The notes below the pieces were generated by a model, which had not been told where the DNA came from, ran no database searches, and was given only the letters and a program-made list of their open reading frames with translations. Shown here in pieces: positions 22,735 through 36,091 of a stretch of 64,000 nt of DNA. This DNA is from Orientallactaga sibirica (lineage: Eukaryota > Chordata > Mammalia > Rodentia > Dipodidae): assembly GCA_036365145.1 (NCBI GenBank), contig JAEOAD010000338.1, positions 1-64,000 on the forward strand. Direction: 5' to 3'. Positions within the stretch are counted from its first letter, which is position 1; every line of letters begins with the position of its first letter. The position numbers and the translations under genes were made by a program.

Positions 22735-24350
22735 ACAAGTTAGTAGATTCCCCACATGTCTAAAGAATTTTATTTAGAAAACAAACATCTTCAGTACAAA
22801 ACACTGTACTGTGTGAAAAAAGTAAATTCGGTTCTAGGAATCAGTTTCCTTTCTACGAAGATCGTTGAGTTTAGCAAGTTCAAACCTTCCTTGGTAATGT
22901 AATCTAAAAAGATGTCCAAGTTAGTAGATTCGCCTCATTTCTAAAGTAGTTTGTTGAGAAAACAAACATCTTCATTGACGAACATTGTACTGTTTGAAAT
23001 AAGCTAATGCGGTTCTAGGAATCAGTTGGTTTCCTACAAAGAAGGTTCAATGCAGCAAGTTCAAACTTTCTTTGTTAATGTAATCTAAAAAGATGTCCAA
23101 ATTAGTAGATTCACCTCATTTCTAATGTAGTTTGTTTAGAAAACAAACATCTTCATTTCCGAAGACTCTACTATGCGAAATAAGCTAGTTCGGTTCTAGG
23201 AAAGACTTGCCTTCCTAGGAAGAGGGTTGAGTGCAGCAAGTTCACACTTTCCTAGTTTGTATAGTCTCAGAAGATGTAAAAGTTAGTAGATTCACGTCAT
23301 TTCTAAAGTAGTTTCTTTAGAAACCAAACATCTTCAGTACCGAACACCGTACAGTGTGAAATAACTTAATTCGGTTCTAGGTATCAGTTTCATTTCTACG
23401 AAGATGGTTGAGTTTAGGAAGTTCAAACTTTCCTTATTAATGTAATCTTAAAAGATGACCAAGTTAGTAGATCCACCTCATTTGTTAAGTAGTTTTTTGA
23501 GAAAACAAACATCTTCATTGTACGGTGTGAAATAAGCTAATTCGGTTCTAGGAAACAGTTTCCATTCTACGAAGATGGTTGACTTTAGCAAGTTCAAACT
23601 TTCCTTGTTAATGTAATCTAAAAAGACGCACAGCTTCGTAGATTTGCCTCATTTCTAAAGTAGTTTGTTTAGAAAACAAATATCTTCATTACCGAACACT
23701 GTACTACGTGAAATAAGCTATTTCAGTTTTAGGAATCACTTGCTTTCCTAAAGAGAAGGTTGAGTGCAGCAAGGTCAAACTTTCCTAGTTTGTGTAATCT
23801 AACAAGATGTACAAGTGAGTAGATTCGCCTCATTTCTAAAGTAGTTTCTTTAGAAAACAAACATCTTCAGTACCAACACAGTACTGTGTGAAATAAGTTA
23901 ATTCGGTTCAAGGAATCTGTTTCCTTTCTACGAAGTTGGTTGAGTTTAGAAAGTTCAAACTTTCCTTGTTAATGTAATCTAAAAAGATGTCCAAGTTAGT
24001 AGATTTGCATCATTTGTAAAGTAGTTTGTTGAGAAAACAAACATCTTCATTGCCGAACATTGTACTGTGTGAAATAACCTAATTTGGTTCTAGGAATCAG
24101 TTGCTTTTCTACGAAGATGGTTGAGTTTAGGAAGTTCAAACTTTCTTGTTAATGTAATTTAAAAAGATGTACAACCTAGTAGATTTGCCTCATTTCTAAA
24201 GTAGTTTTTTTAGAAAACAAACATCTTCATACCCGAATACTGTACTATGTGAAATAAGCTAGTTCGATTCTAGGAATCACTTGCCTTCCTACGAAGAAGG
24301 ATGAGTGCAACAAGTTCAAACTTTCCTAGTTTGTGAAATCTAACAAGATA
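22735..24350 (+). repeat. Three consecutive A-B-C trimers (~538 bp each)
   Basis: Three monomer types alternate in strict order. A: tacaagttag, tttctttagaaaac, cttcagtac, aagttaattcgg, tttcctttctacgaagatgg. B: gtccaagttag, ttgttgagaaaac, cattgccgaacattg, agctaattcgg, tacaaagaagg. C: catcttcattacc, cactgtactatg, gctagttcgg, cacttgcctt, tacgaagaagg. A starts near 22735, 23277 and 23812; B near 22915, 23458 and 23992; C near 23098, 23632 and 24170. The pattern then loosens but the same types continue to about 36 kb and reappear in patches to the end. Confidence 0.75.
23458..23632 (+). repeat. B-type monomer with ~10 bp deletion
   Basis: catcttcattg is joined directly to tacggtgtgaaataagc at 23520/23521. 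The ccgaacattg normally between them is missing. The missing piece is flanked by attg on both sides, which fits a slippage deletion between short direct repeats. Confidence 0.8.
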
Positions 24351-24504
24351 TACAAGTTAGTAGATTCATCTCATTTCTAAAGTAGTTTCTTTAGAAAACA
24401 AACAACTTCAGAACTGAACATTGCACTGTGTGAAATAATTTAATTCGTTTCTATTAATCAGTTGCTTTCCTACAAAGAAGGTTTAGTGCATCAAGTTCAA
24501 ATTG

Positions 24505-24552
24505 TCCTTGTTAATGTAATGTAATGTAAAAGATGTAATATAAACGATGCAC
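24505..24552 (+). repeat. Short expansion of a gtaat motif
   Basis: The usual single gtaatctaaaaagatg becomes three gtaat units followed by gtaaaagatg and a second gtaatataaacgatgc. This lengthens the monomer by about 20 bases. It is a small local slippage event not seen elsewhere in the window. Confidence 0.75.
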
Positions 24553-25384
24553 AACTTAGTAGATTCGCTTCATTTCTAAAGAAGTTTGTTTAGAAAACAA
24601 ACATCTTAATTGCCGAACATTGTACTGTGTGAAATAAGGTAATTTGTTTCTAGGAATCAGTGGCTTTCTTAGAAAGAAGGTTGAGTGCAGCAAGTTCAAA
24701 CTTTCCTTGTTAATGTAATCTAAAAAGATGCACAACTTAGTAGATTCTCCTCATTTCTAAAGTAGTTTGTTTAGAAAACAAACATCTTCATTCCCGAAGA
24801 TTGTACTATGTGAAATAAGCTAGTTCGGTTCTAGGAATCACTTGCCTTCCTACGAAGAAGGTTGTGTGCAGCAAGTTCAAACTTTGCTAGTTTGTGTAAA
24901 ATAACAAGATGTACAAGTTAGTAGATTCGCCTCATTTCTGAAGTAGTTTCTTTAGAAAACAAACATCTTTCATACTGAACACTGTACTGTGTGAAATAAG
25001 GTAATTCGGTTCTTGGAATCAGTTGCCTTCCTACAAAGAAGGTTGAGTGCAGCAAGTTCAAAGTTTCCCTGTTAATGTAATCTAAAAAGATGCACAACTT
25101 AGTAGATTCATCTCATTTCTAAAGTAGTTTGTTTAGAAAACAAACATCTTCATTACTGAACACTATACTATGTGAAAGAAACTGGTTCGGTTCTAGGAAT
25201 CACTTCCTTTCCTACGAAGATGGTTGAGTGCAGCAAGATCAAACTGTCCTTGTTAATGTAATCAAAAAGATGTCCAAGTTAGTAGATTCGCCTCATTTGT
25301 AAAGTAGTTTGTTGAGAAAACAAACCTCTTCATTGCCAAACATTGTACTTTGTGAAATAAGCTTGTTCGGTTTTGGAATCAGTT

Positions 25385-26360
25385 CCTTTCCTACAAAGAA
25401 AGTTGAGTGTAGCAAGTTCAAACTTTCCTTGTTAATGTATTCTAAAAAGAGGCACAACTTAGTAGATTCGCCTCATTTCTAAAGGAGTTTGGTTAGAAAA
25501 CAAACATCTTCATTACCGAACACTGTACTATGTGAAATAAGCTAGTTCGGTTCTAGCAATCACTTGCCTTCCTAGAAAGAAGGTTGAGTGCAGCAAGTTC
25601 AAACTTTCCTAGTTTTTGTAATCTGACAAGATGTACAAGTGAGTAGATTCGCCTCATTTCTAAGGTAGTTTCTTTAGACAACAAACATCTTCAGTAATGA
25701 ACTCTGTCCTGTGTGAAATAAGTTAATTTGGTTCTAGGAGCCAGTTTCATTTCTACAAAGATGGTTGAGTTTAGCAAGGTCAAACTTTCCTTGTTAATGT
25801 AATCTTAAAAGTTGTCCAAGTTAGTGGATTCGCCTCATTTGTAAAGTAGTTTGTTGAGAAAACAAACATCTCCATTGCCGAACATTGTACTGTGTGAAAT
25901 AAGCTAATTCGGTTCGAGGAATCAGTTGCTTTCCTACAAAGAAGGTAGAGTGCAGCAAGTTCAAACTTTCCTTTCTTGTGTAATCTATCAAGATGTACAA
26001 ATTAGTAGATTCGCCTCATTTCTAAAGTAGTTTCTTTAGAAAACAAACATCTTCAGTACCGGACACTGTACTATGTGAAATAAGTTAATTCAGTTCTAGG
26101 AATGAGTTTCCTTCCTACGAAGAAGGTTGAGTGCAGCAAGTTCAAACTTTCCTAGTTTGTGTAATCTTACAAGATGTACAAGTTAGCAGATTTGCCTCAT
26201 TTCTAAAGTAGTTTCTTTAGAAAACAAACATCTTCAGTATTGAAAAATGTACTGTGTGAAATAAGTTAATTCAGTTCTAGGAATCAGTTGCTTTCCTACA
26301 AAGAAGGTTGAGTGCAGGAAGTTCAACCTTTCCCTGTTAATGTAATCTAAAAAGATGAAC
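25385..26360 (+). repeat. Block duplication Q, left copy
   Basis: Collinear with ~29000-29965 at an offset of about 3613 (20 monomers). Shared rare variants include aaaggagtttggttag, tttctttagacaacaaac, gttctaggagccag and aaaagttgtccaagttagtg. Similarity is clear but not perfect. A third partial relative lies near 30110-30330. Confidence 0.7.
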
Positions 26361-26584
26361 AACTCAGTAGATTCATCTCATTTCTAAAGTAGTGTGTTTA
26401 GAAAACAAACATCTTCATTACCCAACACTATACTATGTGAAATAAACTAGATCAGTTTTAGGAATTACTTGCATTCCTACGAAGAAGGTTGAGTGCAGCA
26501 AGTTGAAACTTTCCTAGTTTGTGTAATCTAACAACATGTCCAAGTTAGTAGATTCGCCTCATTTGTAAAGTAGTTTGTTGAGAA

Positions 26585-27848
26585 AAAAAACATCTTCCTT
26601 ACCAAACACTGTACTATGTGAAATAACCTAGTTCGGTTCTAGGAATCACTTGCCTTCCTACGAAGAAGGTTGAGTGCAGCAAGTTCAAACTTTCCTAGTT
26701 TGTGTAATCTAACAAGATGTACAAATTAGTAGATTTGCCTCATTTCTAAAGGAGTTAATTTAGAAAACAAACATCTTCAGTACTGAACACTATACTGTGT
26801 GAAATAAGTTAGTCGGTTCTAGGAATCAGTTGCTCTCCTCCAAAGTAGGTTGAGTGCAACAAGTTCAAACTTTCCCTGTTAATGTAATCAAAAAAGATGC
26901 ACAACTTAGTAGATTCATCTCATTTCTAGAGTAGTTTGTTTAGAAAACAAACATCTTCATTACCCAACACTACACTATGTGAAATGAACTAGATCGGTTT
27001 TAGGAATCACTTGCTTTCCTACGAAGAAGGTTGAGTGCAGCAAGTTGAAACTTTCCTAGTTTGTGTTATCTAACAAGATGTCCAAGTTAGTAGATTCGCC
27101 TCATTTGTAAAGTAGTTTGTTGAGAAAACAAACATCTTCATTGCCGAACATTGTATTGTGTGAAATAAGCTCACTGGGTCTAGGAATCAGTTGCATTCCT
27201 ACAAAGAAGCTTCAGTGCAGCAAGTTCAAACTTTCCCTATTAATGTAATCTAAAAAGATGCACAACTTAGTAGATTCGCCTCATTCCTAAAGTACTTTAC
27301 ATAGAAAACCAAATCTTCATTACTGATCACTGTACTGTGTGAAATAAGTTAATTCGGTTCTAGGAATCAGTTTCCTTTCTACGAAGATGGTTGAGTTCAG
27401 CAAGTTCAAACTTTCCTTGTTAATATAATCTAAAAAGATGTCCAAGTTAGTAGATGCACCTCATTTGTAAAGTAGTTTGTTGAGAAAACAAACATCTTCA
27501 TTGCCGAACATTGTACTGTGTGAAATAAGCTAATTCGGTTGTAGGAATCAGTTGCTTTCCTACAAAAATGGTTGAGTGCAGCAAGTTCAAACTTTCCTTG
27601 TTAATGTATTCTAAAAAGATGCACAACTTAGTAGATTCACCTCATTTCTAAAGTAGTTTGTATAGAAAACTAACATCTTCATTACCGAACACTGTACTAT
27701 GTGAAATACGCTAGTTCGGTTCTAGGAATCACATGCCTTCCTATGAAGAAGGTTGAGTGCAGCAAGTTCAAACTTTCCTTGTTAATGTAATCTAAAAACA
27801 TGCACAACTTAGTAGATTCGCCTCATTTCTAAAGTAGTTTGGTTAGAA
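26585..27848 (+). repeat. Seven-monomer block R, first copy
   Basis: Repeated at an offset of about 1264. Shared rare variants include aaaggagttaatttag, agttgctctcctccaaag, ctagatcggttttagg, aagctcactgg, gcattcctacaaagaagc and actttacatagaaa. The two copies are clearly related, with scattered differences. Confidence 0.8.
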
Positions 27849-28965
27849 AACAAACATCTTCATTACCGAACACTGTACTATGTGAAATAACCTAGTTAGG
27901 TTCTAGGAAGCACTTGCCTTCCTACGAAGAAGGTTGAGTGCAGCAAGTTCAAACTTTCCTAGTTTGTGTAATCTAACAAGATGTACAAATTAGTATATTT
28001 GCCTCATTTCTAAAGGAGTTAATTTAGAAAACAAACATCTTCAGTACTGAACACTATACTGTGTGGAATAAGTTAATTCGGTTCTAGGAATCAGTTGCTC
28101 TCCTCCAAAGTAGGTTGAGTGCAGCAAGTTCAAACTTTCCCTGTTAATGTAATCAAAAAAGATGCACAACTTAGTAGATTCATCTCATTTCTAAAGTAGT
28201 TTGTTTAGAAAACAAACATCTTCATTACCCAACATTATACTATGTGAAATAAACTAGATCGGTTTTAGGAATCACTTGCTTTCCTACGAAGAAGGTTGAG
28301 TGCAGCAAGTTGAAACTTTCCTAGTTTGTGTTATCTAACAAAATGTCCACGTTAGTAGATTCGACTCATTTGTAAAGTAGTTTGTTGAGAAAACAAACAT
28401 CTTCATTGCCGACATTGTACTGTGTGAAATAAGCTCACTGGTCTAGGAATCAGTTGCATTCTACAAAAGAAGCTTCAGTGCAGCAAGTTCAAACTTTCCC
28501 TATTAATGTAATCTAAAAAGGTGCACAACTTAGTAGATTCGCCTCATTCCTAAAGTACTTTACATAGAAACCCAAATCTTCATTACTGATCACTGTACTG
28601 TGTGAAATAAGTTAATTCGGTTCTAGGAATCAGTTTCCTTTCTACGAAGATGGTTGAGTTCAGCAAGTTCAAACTTTCCTTGTTAATGTAATCTAAAAAG
28701 ATGTCCAAGTTAGTAGATGCACCTCATTTGTAAAGTAGTTTGTTGAGAAAACAAACATCTTCATTGCCGAACATTGTACTGTGTGAAATAAGCTAGTTCG
28801 GTTCTAGGAATCAGTTGCTTTCCCTACAAAAAGGTTGAGTGCAGCAAGTTCAAACTTTCCTTGTTAATGTATTCTAAAAAGATGCACAACTTAGTAGATT
28901 CACCTCATTTCTAAAGTAGTTTGTTTAGAAAACTAACATCTTCATTACCGAACACTGTACTATGT
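27849..28965 (+). repeat. Seven-monomer block R, second copy (partial)
   Basis: Follows the first copy directly and is collinear until about 28965, where it joins sequence related to block Q. Relative to the first copy it has several 1-base gaps in CpG or homopolymer contexts, for example gccgacattg for gccgaacattg. Confidence 0.8.
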
Positions 28966-28999
28966 GCAATAAGCTAGTGCGGTTCTAGGAATCAGTTGC

Positions 29000-29965
29000 T
29001 TTCCTACAAAGAAAGTTGAGTGCAGCAAGTACAAACGTTCCTTGTTAATGTATTCTAAGAAGATGCACAACTTAGTAGATTCGCCTCATTTCTAAAGGAG
29101 TTTGGTTAGAAAACAAACATCTTCATTACTGAACACTGTACTATGTGAAATAAGCTAGTTCAGTTCTAGGAATCACTTGCCTTCCTACAAAGAAGGTTGA
29201 TTGCAGCAAGTTCAAACTTTCCTAGTTTGTGTAATCTGACAAGATGTACAAGTTAGTAGATTCGCCTCATTTCTAAAGTAGTTTCTTTAGACAACAAACA
29301 TCTTCAGTAATGAACACTGTACTGTGTGAAATAAGTTAATGAGGTTCTAGTAGCCAGTTTTATTTCTACGAAGATGGTTGAGTTTAGCAAGGTCAAACTT
29401 TCCTTGTTAATGTAATCTTAAAAGTTGTCCAAGTTAGTGGATTCGCCTCATTTGTAAAGTAGTTTGTTGAGAAAACATACATCTTCATAGCCGAACTTTG
29501 TACTGTGTGAAATAAGGTAATTCGGTTCGAGGAATCAGTTGCTTTCCTACAAAGAAGGTTGAGTGCAGCAAGTTCAAACTTTCCTTTTTTGTGTAATCTA
29601 TCAAGATGTACAAATTAGTAGTTTTGCCTCATTTCTAAAGTAGTTTCTTTAGAAAACAAACATCTTCAGTACCGCACACTGTACTGTGTGAAATAAGTTA
29701 ATACAGTTCTAGGAATGAGTTTCCTTTCTACGAAGAAGGTTGAGTGCAGCAAGTTATAACTTTCCTAGTTTGCGTAATCTAACAAGATGTAGAAGTTAGC
29801 AGATTCGCCTCATTTCTAAAGTAGTTTCTTTAGACAACAAACATCTTCAGTACTGAAAACTGTACTGTGTGAAATAAGTTAATTCAGTTCTAGGAATCAG
29901 TTGCTTTCCTACAAAGAAGGTTGAGTGCAGGAAGTTCAAACTTTCCCTGTTAATGTAATCAAAAA
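29000..29965 (+). repeat. Block duplication Q, right copy
   Basis: Counterpart of ~25385-26360. It begins at the end of block R copy 2, so the 25.4-30.0 kb region is a mosaic Q-R-R'-Q'. This order would arise if the R duplication happened inside or next to a larger duplicated segment. Confidence 0.7.
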
Positions 29966-32900
29966 AGATGCACAACTTAGTAGATTCGCCTCATTTCTAA
30001 AGTAGTTTGTTTAGAAAACAAACCTCTTCATTGCCGAACATTGTCCTGTGTGAAATAAGCTAATTTGGTTCTAGGAATCCCTTGCCTTCCTACGAAGAAG
30101 GTTGAGTGTAGCAAGTTCAAACTTTCCTAGTTTGTGTAATCTGTCAAGATGTATAAGTTAGTAGATTCGCCTCATTTCTAAGGTAGTTTCTTTAGACAAC
30201 AAACATCTTCAGTACTGAACACTGTCCTGTGTGAAATAAGTTAATTCGGTTCTAGGAGCCAGTTTCATTTCTACGAAGATGGTTGAGTTAAGCAAGATCA
30301 AACTTTCCTTCTTAATGTAATCTTACAAGTTGTCCAAGTTAGTTGATTCCCCTCATTTGTTAAGCAGTTTGTTGAGAAAACAAACATCTTCATTACCGAA
30401 CACTGTACTATGTGAAATAAGCCAGTTCGGTTGTAGGAATCACTTGCTTTCCTACGAAGAAGGTTGAGTGCAGCAAGTTCAAACTTTCCTAGTTTGTGTA
30501 ATCTAACAAGATGTACAAGTTAGTAGATTCGCTTCACTTCCAAAGTACTTTGCTTAGTAAACTAACATCTTCATTGCCGAACATTGTAATGTGGGAAATA
30601 AGCTGCTTTGGTTCTAGGAATCAGTTGCTTTCGTCTAAAGAAGATTGAGTGCAGCAAGATGAAACTTTCCTAGTATGTGAAATCTAACAAGATGTCCAAG
30701 TTAGTCGATTCGCCTCATTTGTAAAGTAGTTTGTTGAGAAAACAAACGTCTTCTTTGCCGAACATTGTACTGTGTGAAATAAGCCAATTCGGTTCTAGGA
30801 ATCAGTTGCTTTCCTACAAAGAAGGTTGAGTGGCGCAAGTTCAAACTTTCCTAGTTAATGTAATCGAAAAAGATGCATAACTTAGTAAATTTGCCTCATT
30901 TCTAAAATACTTTGTTTAGAAAACAAACATCTTCATTACCCTACACTGTACTATGTGAAATAAGATAGTTCGGTTCTAGGAATCAGTTGCTTTCCTTCGA
31001 AGAAGGTCGAGTGCAGCAATTTCAAACTTTCCCAGTTTGTGTAATCTAACAAGATGTACAAGTTAGTAAATTCACCTCATTTCTAAAGTAGTTTCTTTAG
31101 GAAACAAACATCTTCAGTACCGAACACTGTACTGTGTGAAATAAGTTAATTCGGTTCTAGGAATCAGTTTCCTTTCGCAGATGCTTGAGTGCAGTAAGGT
31201 CAAAATTTCCTTGTTAATGTAATCTAAAAAGACGTCCAAGTTAGTAGGTTCGCCTCATTTGTAAAGTAGATTCTTGAGAAAACAAACATCTTCATTGGCG
31301 AACATTTTACTGTGTGAAATAAGCTTATTCAGTTCTAGGAATCAGTTGCTTTCCTACAAAGAAGGTTGAGTTCAGCAAGTTCAAACTTTCCCTGTTAATG
31401 TAATCTCAAAAGATACACAACTTGGTAGATTCACTTCATTTCTAAAGTAGCTTGTTTAGAAAACAAACATCTTCATTACCGAACACTGAACTATGTGAAA
31501 TAAGGTAGTTCGGTTCTTGGAATCACTTGCCTTCCTACGAAGGAGGTTGAGTGCAGCAAGTTCAAACTTTCCTTGTTAATGTAATCCAAAAATATGTCCA
31601 AGTTAGTAGATTCACCTCATTTCTAAAGTAGTTTGTTGAGAAAACAAACATCTTCATTGCCAAAATTGTACTGTGGGAAATAAGCTAATTCAGTTCTAGG
31701 AATCAGATGATTTCCTACAAAGAAGGTTGAGTGCAGCAAGTTCAAACTTTCCTATTTTGTGTAATCTAACAAGATTTCCAAGTTAGTAGATATGCATCGT
31801 TTCTAAAGGAGTTTCTTTAGAAAACAAACATCTTCAGTACTGAACACTGTACTGTGTGAAATAAGTTAATTCGGTTCTAGGAATAAGTTTCCTTCGTACG
31901 AATAAGGCTGAGTACAGCAAGTTCAAACTTTACTAGTTTGTGTAATCTAAAAAGATGTCCAAGTTAGTAGGTTCGCCTCATTTGTAAAGTAGTTTGTTGA
32001 GAAAAGAAACATCATCACTGCCGAACATTGTACTGTGTGAAATTGGCTAATTCGTTTCTAGGAATCAGTTGCTTTCCTACACAGAATGTTGAGTGCAGCA
32101 ACTTCAAACTTTCCTTGTTAATGTATTCTAAAAAAATGCACAACTTAGTAGATTCGCCTCATTTCTAAAGTAGTTTGTTTAGAAAACAAACATCTTCATT
32201 ACCGAACACTGTACTATGTGAAATAAGCTTGTTCGGTTCTATGAATCACTTACTTTCCTACGAAGAAGGTTGAGTTCGGCAAGTTCAACCTTTGCTCTTT
32301 TGTGTAATCTAACAAGAGGTACAAATTAGTAGATTCACCTCATTACTAATGTAGTTTCTTTAGAAAACAAAAATCTTCAGTACCGAACAGTGTACTGTGT
32401 GAAATAAGTTAAATGTTTCTAGGAATCAGTTTCCTTTCTACGAAGAAGGTAGAGTTCAGCAAGTTCAAACTTTCCTAATTTGTGTAATCAAACAAGATGT
32501 ACAAGTTAGTAGATTCGCCTCATTTCTAATATAGTTTCTTTAGAACACAAACATCATCAGTACCGAACACTGTACTGTGTGAAATAAGTTAATTCGGTTC
32601 TAGGAATCAGTTGCTTTCCTCCAAAGAAGGTTGAGTGCAGCAAGTTCAAACTTTCCCTGTTAATGTAATCTAAAAGATGCACAACTTAGTAGATTCGCCT
32701 CATTTCTAAAGTAGTTTGTTTAGAAAACAAACATCTTCATTACCAAACACTATACTATGTGAAATAAACTAGTTCGGTTCTAGGTATCACTTGCTTTCCT
32801 ATGAAGAAGGTTGAGTGCAGCAAGTTGAAACGTTCCTAGTTTGTGTAATCTAACCAGATATCTAAGTTAGTAGATTGGCCTCATTTGTAAAGTAGCTTGT

Positions 32901-35005
32901 TGAGAAGAGAAACATCTTCGTTGCCGAACATTGCACTGTGTGAAATAAGCTAATTCGGTTCTAGGAATCAGTTTCCTTCCTACAAAGAAGGTTGAGTGCA
33001 GCAAGTTCAAACTTTCCCTGTTAATGTAATCTAAAAAGATGCACAACTTAGTAGATTCGCCTCATTTCTAAAGTAGTTTGTTTAGAAAAAAACATCTTCA
33101 TTACCGAACACTATACTATGTGAAATAAACTAGTTCGGTTCTAGGAATCACTTGCTTTCCTACAAAGAAGGTTGAGTGCAGCAAGTTCAAACTTTCCTTG
33201 TTAATGTAATCCAAAAAGATGTCCAAGTTAGTAGATTCGCCTCATTTGTAAAGTAGTTTGTTGAGAAAACAAACATCTTCATTGCCGAACATTGCACTGT
33301 GTATAACAAGCGTATTCGGTTGTAGGAATCAGTTGCTTTCCTACAAAGAAGGTTGAGTGCAGCAAGTTCAAACATTCCTAGTTTGTGTAATCTAACAAGC
33401 TGTACAAATTAGTACATTCGCTTCACTTCCAAAGTAGTTTCTTTAGTAAAACTAACATCTTCATTGCCGAACATTGAAATGTGTGATATAAGCTGGTTCG
33501 GTTCTAGGAATCAGTTGCTTTCCTATGAAGAAGGTTCAGTGCAGCAAGTTGAAACTTTCCTAGTATGTGAAATCTAACAAGATGGCCAAGTTAGTAGATT
33601 CGCCTGATTTGTAAAGTAGTTTGTTGAGAAAACAAACATCTACATTTGCAAACATTGTACTGTTTGAAATAAGCTAATTCAGCTATAGGAATCAGTTGCT
33701 TTCCTACAAAGAAGGTTGAGTGCAGCAAGTTCAAACTTTCCTTGTTACTGTATTCTAAAAAGATGCACAACTTAGTAGATTCACCTCATTTCTAAAGTAG
33801 TTTGTTTAGAAAACAAACATCTTCATTACCGAACACTGTACTACATGAAATAAGCTAGTTCGGTTCTAGGAATCACTTGCTTTCCTACGAAGAAGGTTGA
33901 GTGCAGGAAGTTCAAACTTTACTAGTTTGTGTAATCTAACAAGAGGTACAAATTAGAAGATTCACCTCATTTCTACTGTAGTTTCTTTAGAAAACAAACA
34001 TCTTCAGTACCGAACACTGTACTTTGTGAAATAAGTTAATTCGGTTCTAGGAATCAGTTTCCTTCCTACGAAGAAAGTTGAGTGCAGCAAGTACAAACTT
34101 TCCTAGTTTGTGTAATCTAAAAAGATGCACAACTTAGTAGATTCGCCTCATTTCTAAAGTAGTTTGTTTAGAAAACAAACCTCTTCGTTTCCGAGCACTA
34201 TACTATGTGAAATAAACTAGATCGGTTCTAGGAATCACTGGCTTTCCCACAAAGAATTTTGAGTGCAGCAAGTTGAAACTTTCATAGTTTGTGTAATTTA
34301 ACAAGATGTACAAGTTAGTAGATTCGACTCATTTGTAAAGAAGTTTCTTGAGAAAACAAGCATCTTCATTGACGAACATTGTACTGTGTGAAATAAGCTA
34401 ATTCGGTTCTAGGAATCACTTGCTTTCCTACAAAGAAGGTTGAGTTCAGCAAGTTCAAACTTTCCTTGTTAACGTAATCTAAAAAGATGTCCAAGTTAGA
34501 AGATTCGCCTCATTTCCAAAGTAGTTTCTTTAGGGGAGAAATATCTTCATTACCGAACACTGTCCTCTGTGAAATGAGCTACCTTGTTCCAGGAATCTGT
34601 TTCCATCCTACAAACAAGGTTGAGTGTGACAAGTTCAAACTTTCCCTGTTAATGTAATCTATAAAGATGCACAACGTAATAGATTCGCCTCATTTCTAAA
34701 ATAGTTTGTTTAGAAAACAAACATGTTCATTACCGAACACTGCACAATGTGAAATAATCTAGTTCGGTTCTAGGAATCAGTTGCTTTCCTACGAAGAAGG
34801 TTGAGTGCAGCAAGTTCAAACATTCCTTGTTAATGTAATCTAAAAAGTTGGTCCAGTTAGTAGATTCGCCTCATTTGTAAAGTAGTTTCTTGAGAAAACA
34901 AACATCTTCTTTGCCGAACATTGTACTGTCTGAAATAAGCTAATTCAGTTCTAGGAATCATTTGCTTTCCTACAAAGAAGGTTGAGTGCAGCAAGTTCAA
35001 ACTTT
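29966..35005 (+). repeat. Mixed A/B/C-type monomers
   Basis: About 28 monomers made of the three types, often but not always in A-B-C order (for example A near 31058, B near 31235, C near 31410). One unusual pair of monomers has tttaggggagaaatatc near 34530, related to tttagaggagaaacatc near 53363. No non-satellite sequence was seen. Confidence 0.75.
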
Positions 35006-35548
35006 CCTTGTTAATGTAATCTAAAAAGATGTCCAAGTTAGTAGATTCGCCTCATTTGTAAAGTAGTTTGTTGAGAAAATAAAAATCTTCATTGCTAAAC
35101 ATTGTACTGTGTGAAATAAGCTAATTCGGTTCTAGGAATCCGTTGCTTTCCTACAAAGAAGGTTGAGTGCAGCAAGTTCAAACTTTCCTTGTTAATGTAT
35201 TCTAGAAGGATGCACAACTTAGTAGATTCGCCTCATTTCTAAAGTAGTTTGTTTAGAAAACAAACATCTTCATTACCAAACACGGTATTATGTGAAATAA
35301 GCTAGTTCGGTTCTGGGAATCACTTGCTTTCCTACGAAGAAGATTGAGTGCAGCAAGTTCAGACTTTCGTAGTTTGTGTAATCTAACAAGACGTACAAAC
35401 TAGTGGATTCACCTCATTTCTAATGTAGTTTCTTTAGAAAACAAACATCTTCATTCCTGAACACTGTACTGTGTGAAATAAGTTAATTCGATTCTAGGAA
35501 TCAGTTTCCTTTCTACGAAGAAGGTTGATTCCAGCAAGTTCAAACTTT
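35006..35548 (+). repeat. Duplicated trimer S, first copy
   Basis: A 543 bp block repeated directly. Shared rare variants are gagaaaataaaaatcttc, gaatccgttgctttcc, tctagaaggatgcac, aaacacggtattatg, agactttcgtagtttg and caagacgtacaaactag. Confidence 0.9.
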
Positions 35549-36091
35549 CCTTGTTAATGTAAACTAAAAAGATGTCCAAGTTAGTAGATTCGCCTCATTT
35601 GTAAAGTAGTTTGTTGAGAAAATAAAAATCTTCATTGCTAAACATTGTACTGTGTGAAATAAGCTAATTCGGTTCTAGGAATCCGTTGCTTTCCTACAAA
35701 GAAGGTTGAGTGCAGCAAGTTCAAACTTTCCTTGTTAATGTATTCTAGAAGGATGCACAACTTAGTAGATTCGCCTCATTTCTAAAGTAGTTTGTTTAGA
35801 AAACAAACATCTTCATTACCAAACACGGTATTATGTGAAATAAGCTAGTTCAGTTCTGGGAATCACTTGCTTTCCTACAAAGAAGATTGAGTGCAGCAAG
35901 TTCAGACTTTCGTAGTTTGTGTAATCTAACAAGACGTACAAACTAGTGGATTCACCTCATTTCTAATGTAGTTTCTTTAGAAAACAAACATCTTCATTCC
36001 TGAACACTGTACTGTGTGAAATAAGTTAATTCGATTCTAGGAATCAGTTTCCTTTCTACGAAGAAGGTTGATTCCAGCAAGTTCAAACTTT
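35549..36091 (+). repeat. Duplicated trimer S, second copy
   Basis: Nearly identical to 35006-35548 (offset 543). The few differences include gttcagttctggg for gttcggttctggg and tacaaagaagattg for tacgaagaagattg, both CpG to CpA changes. It ends near 36091, where the sequence turns to cttaatttttgtaatc. Confidence 0.9.
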
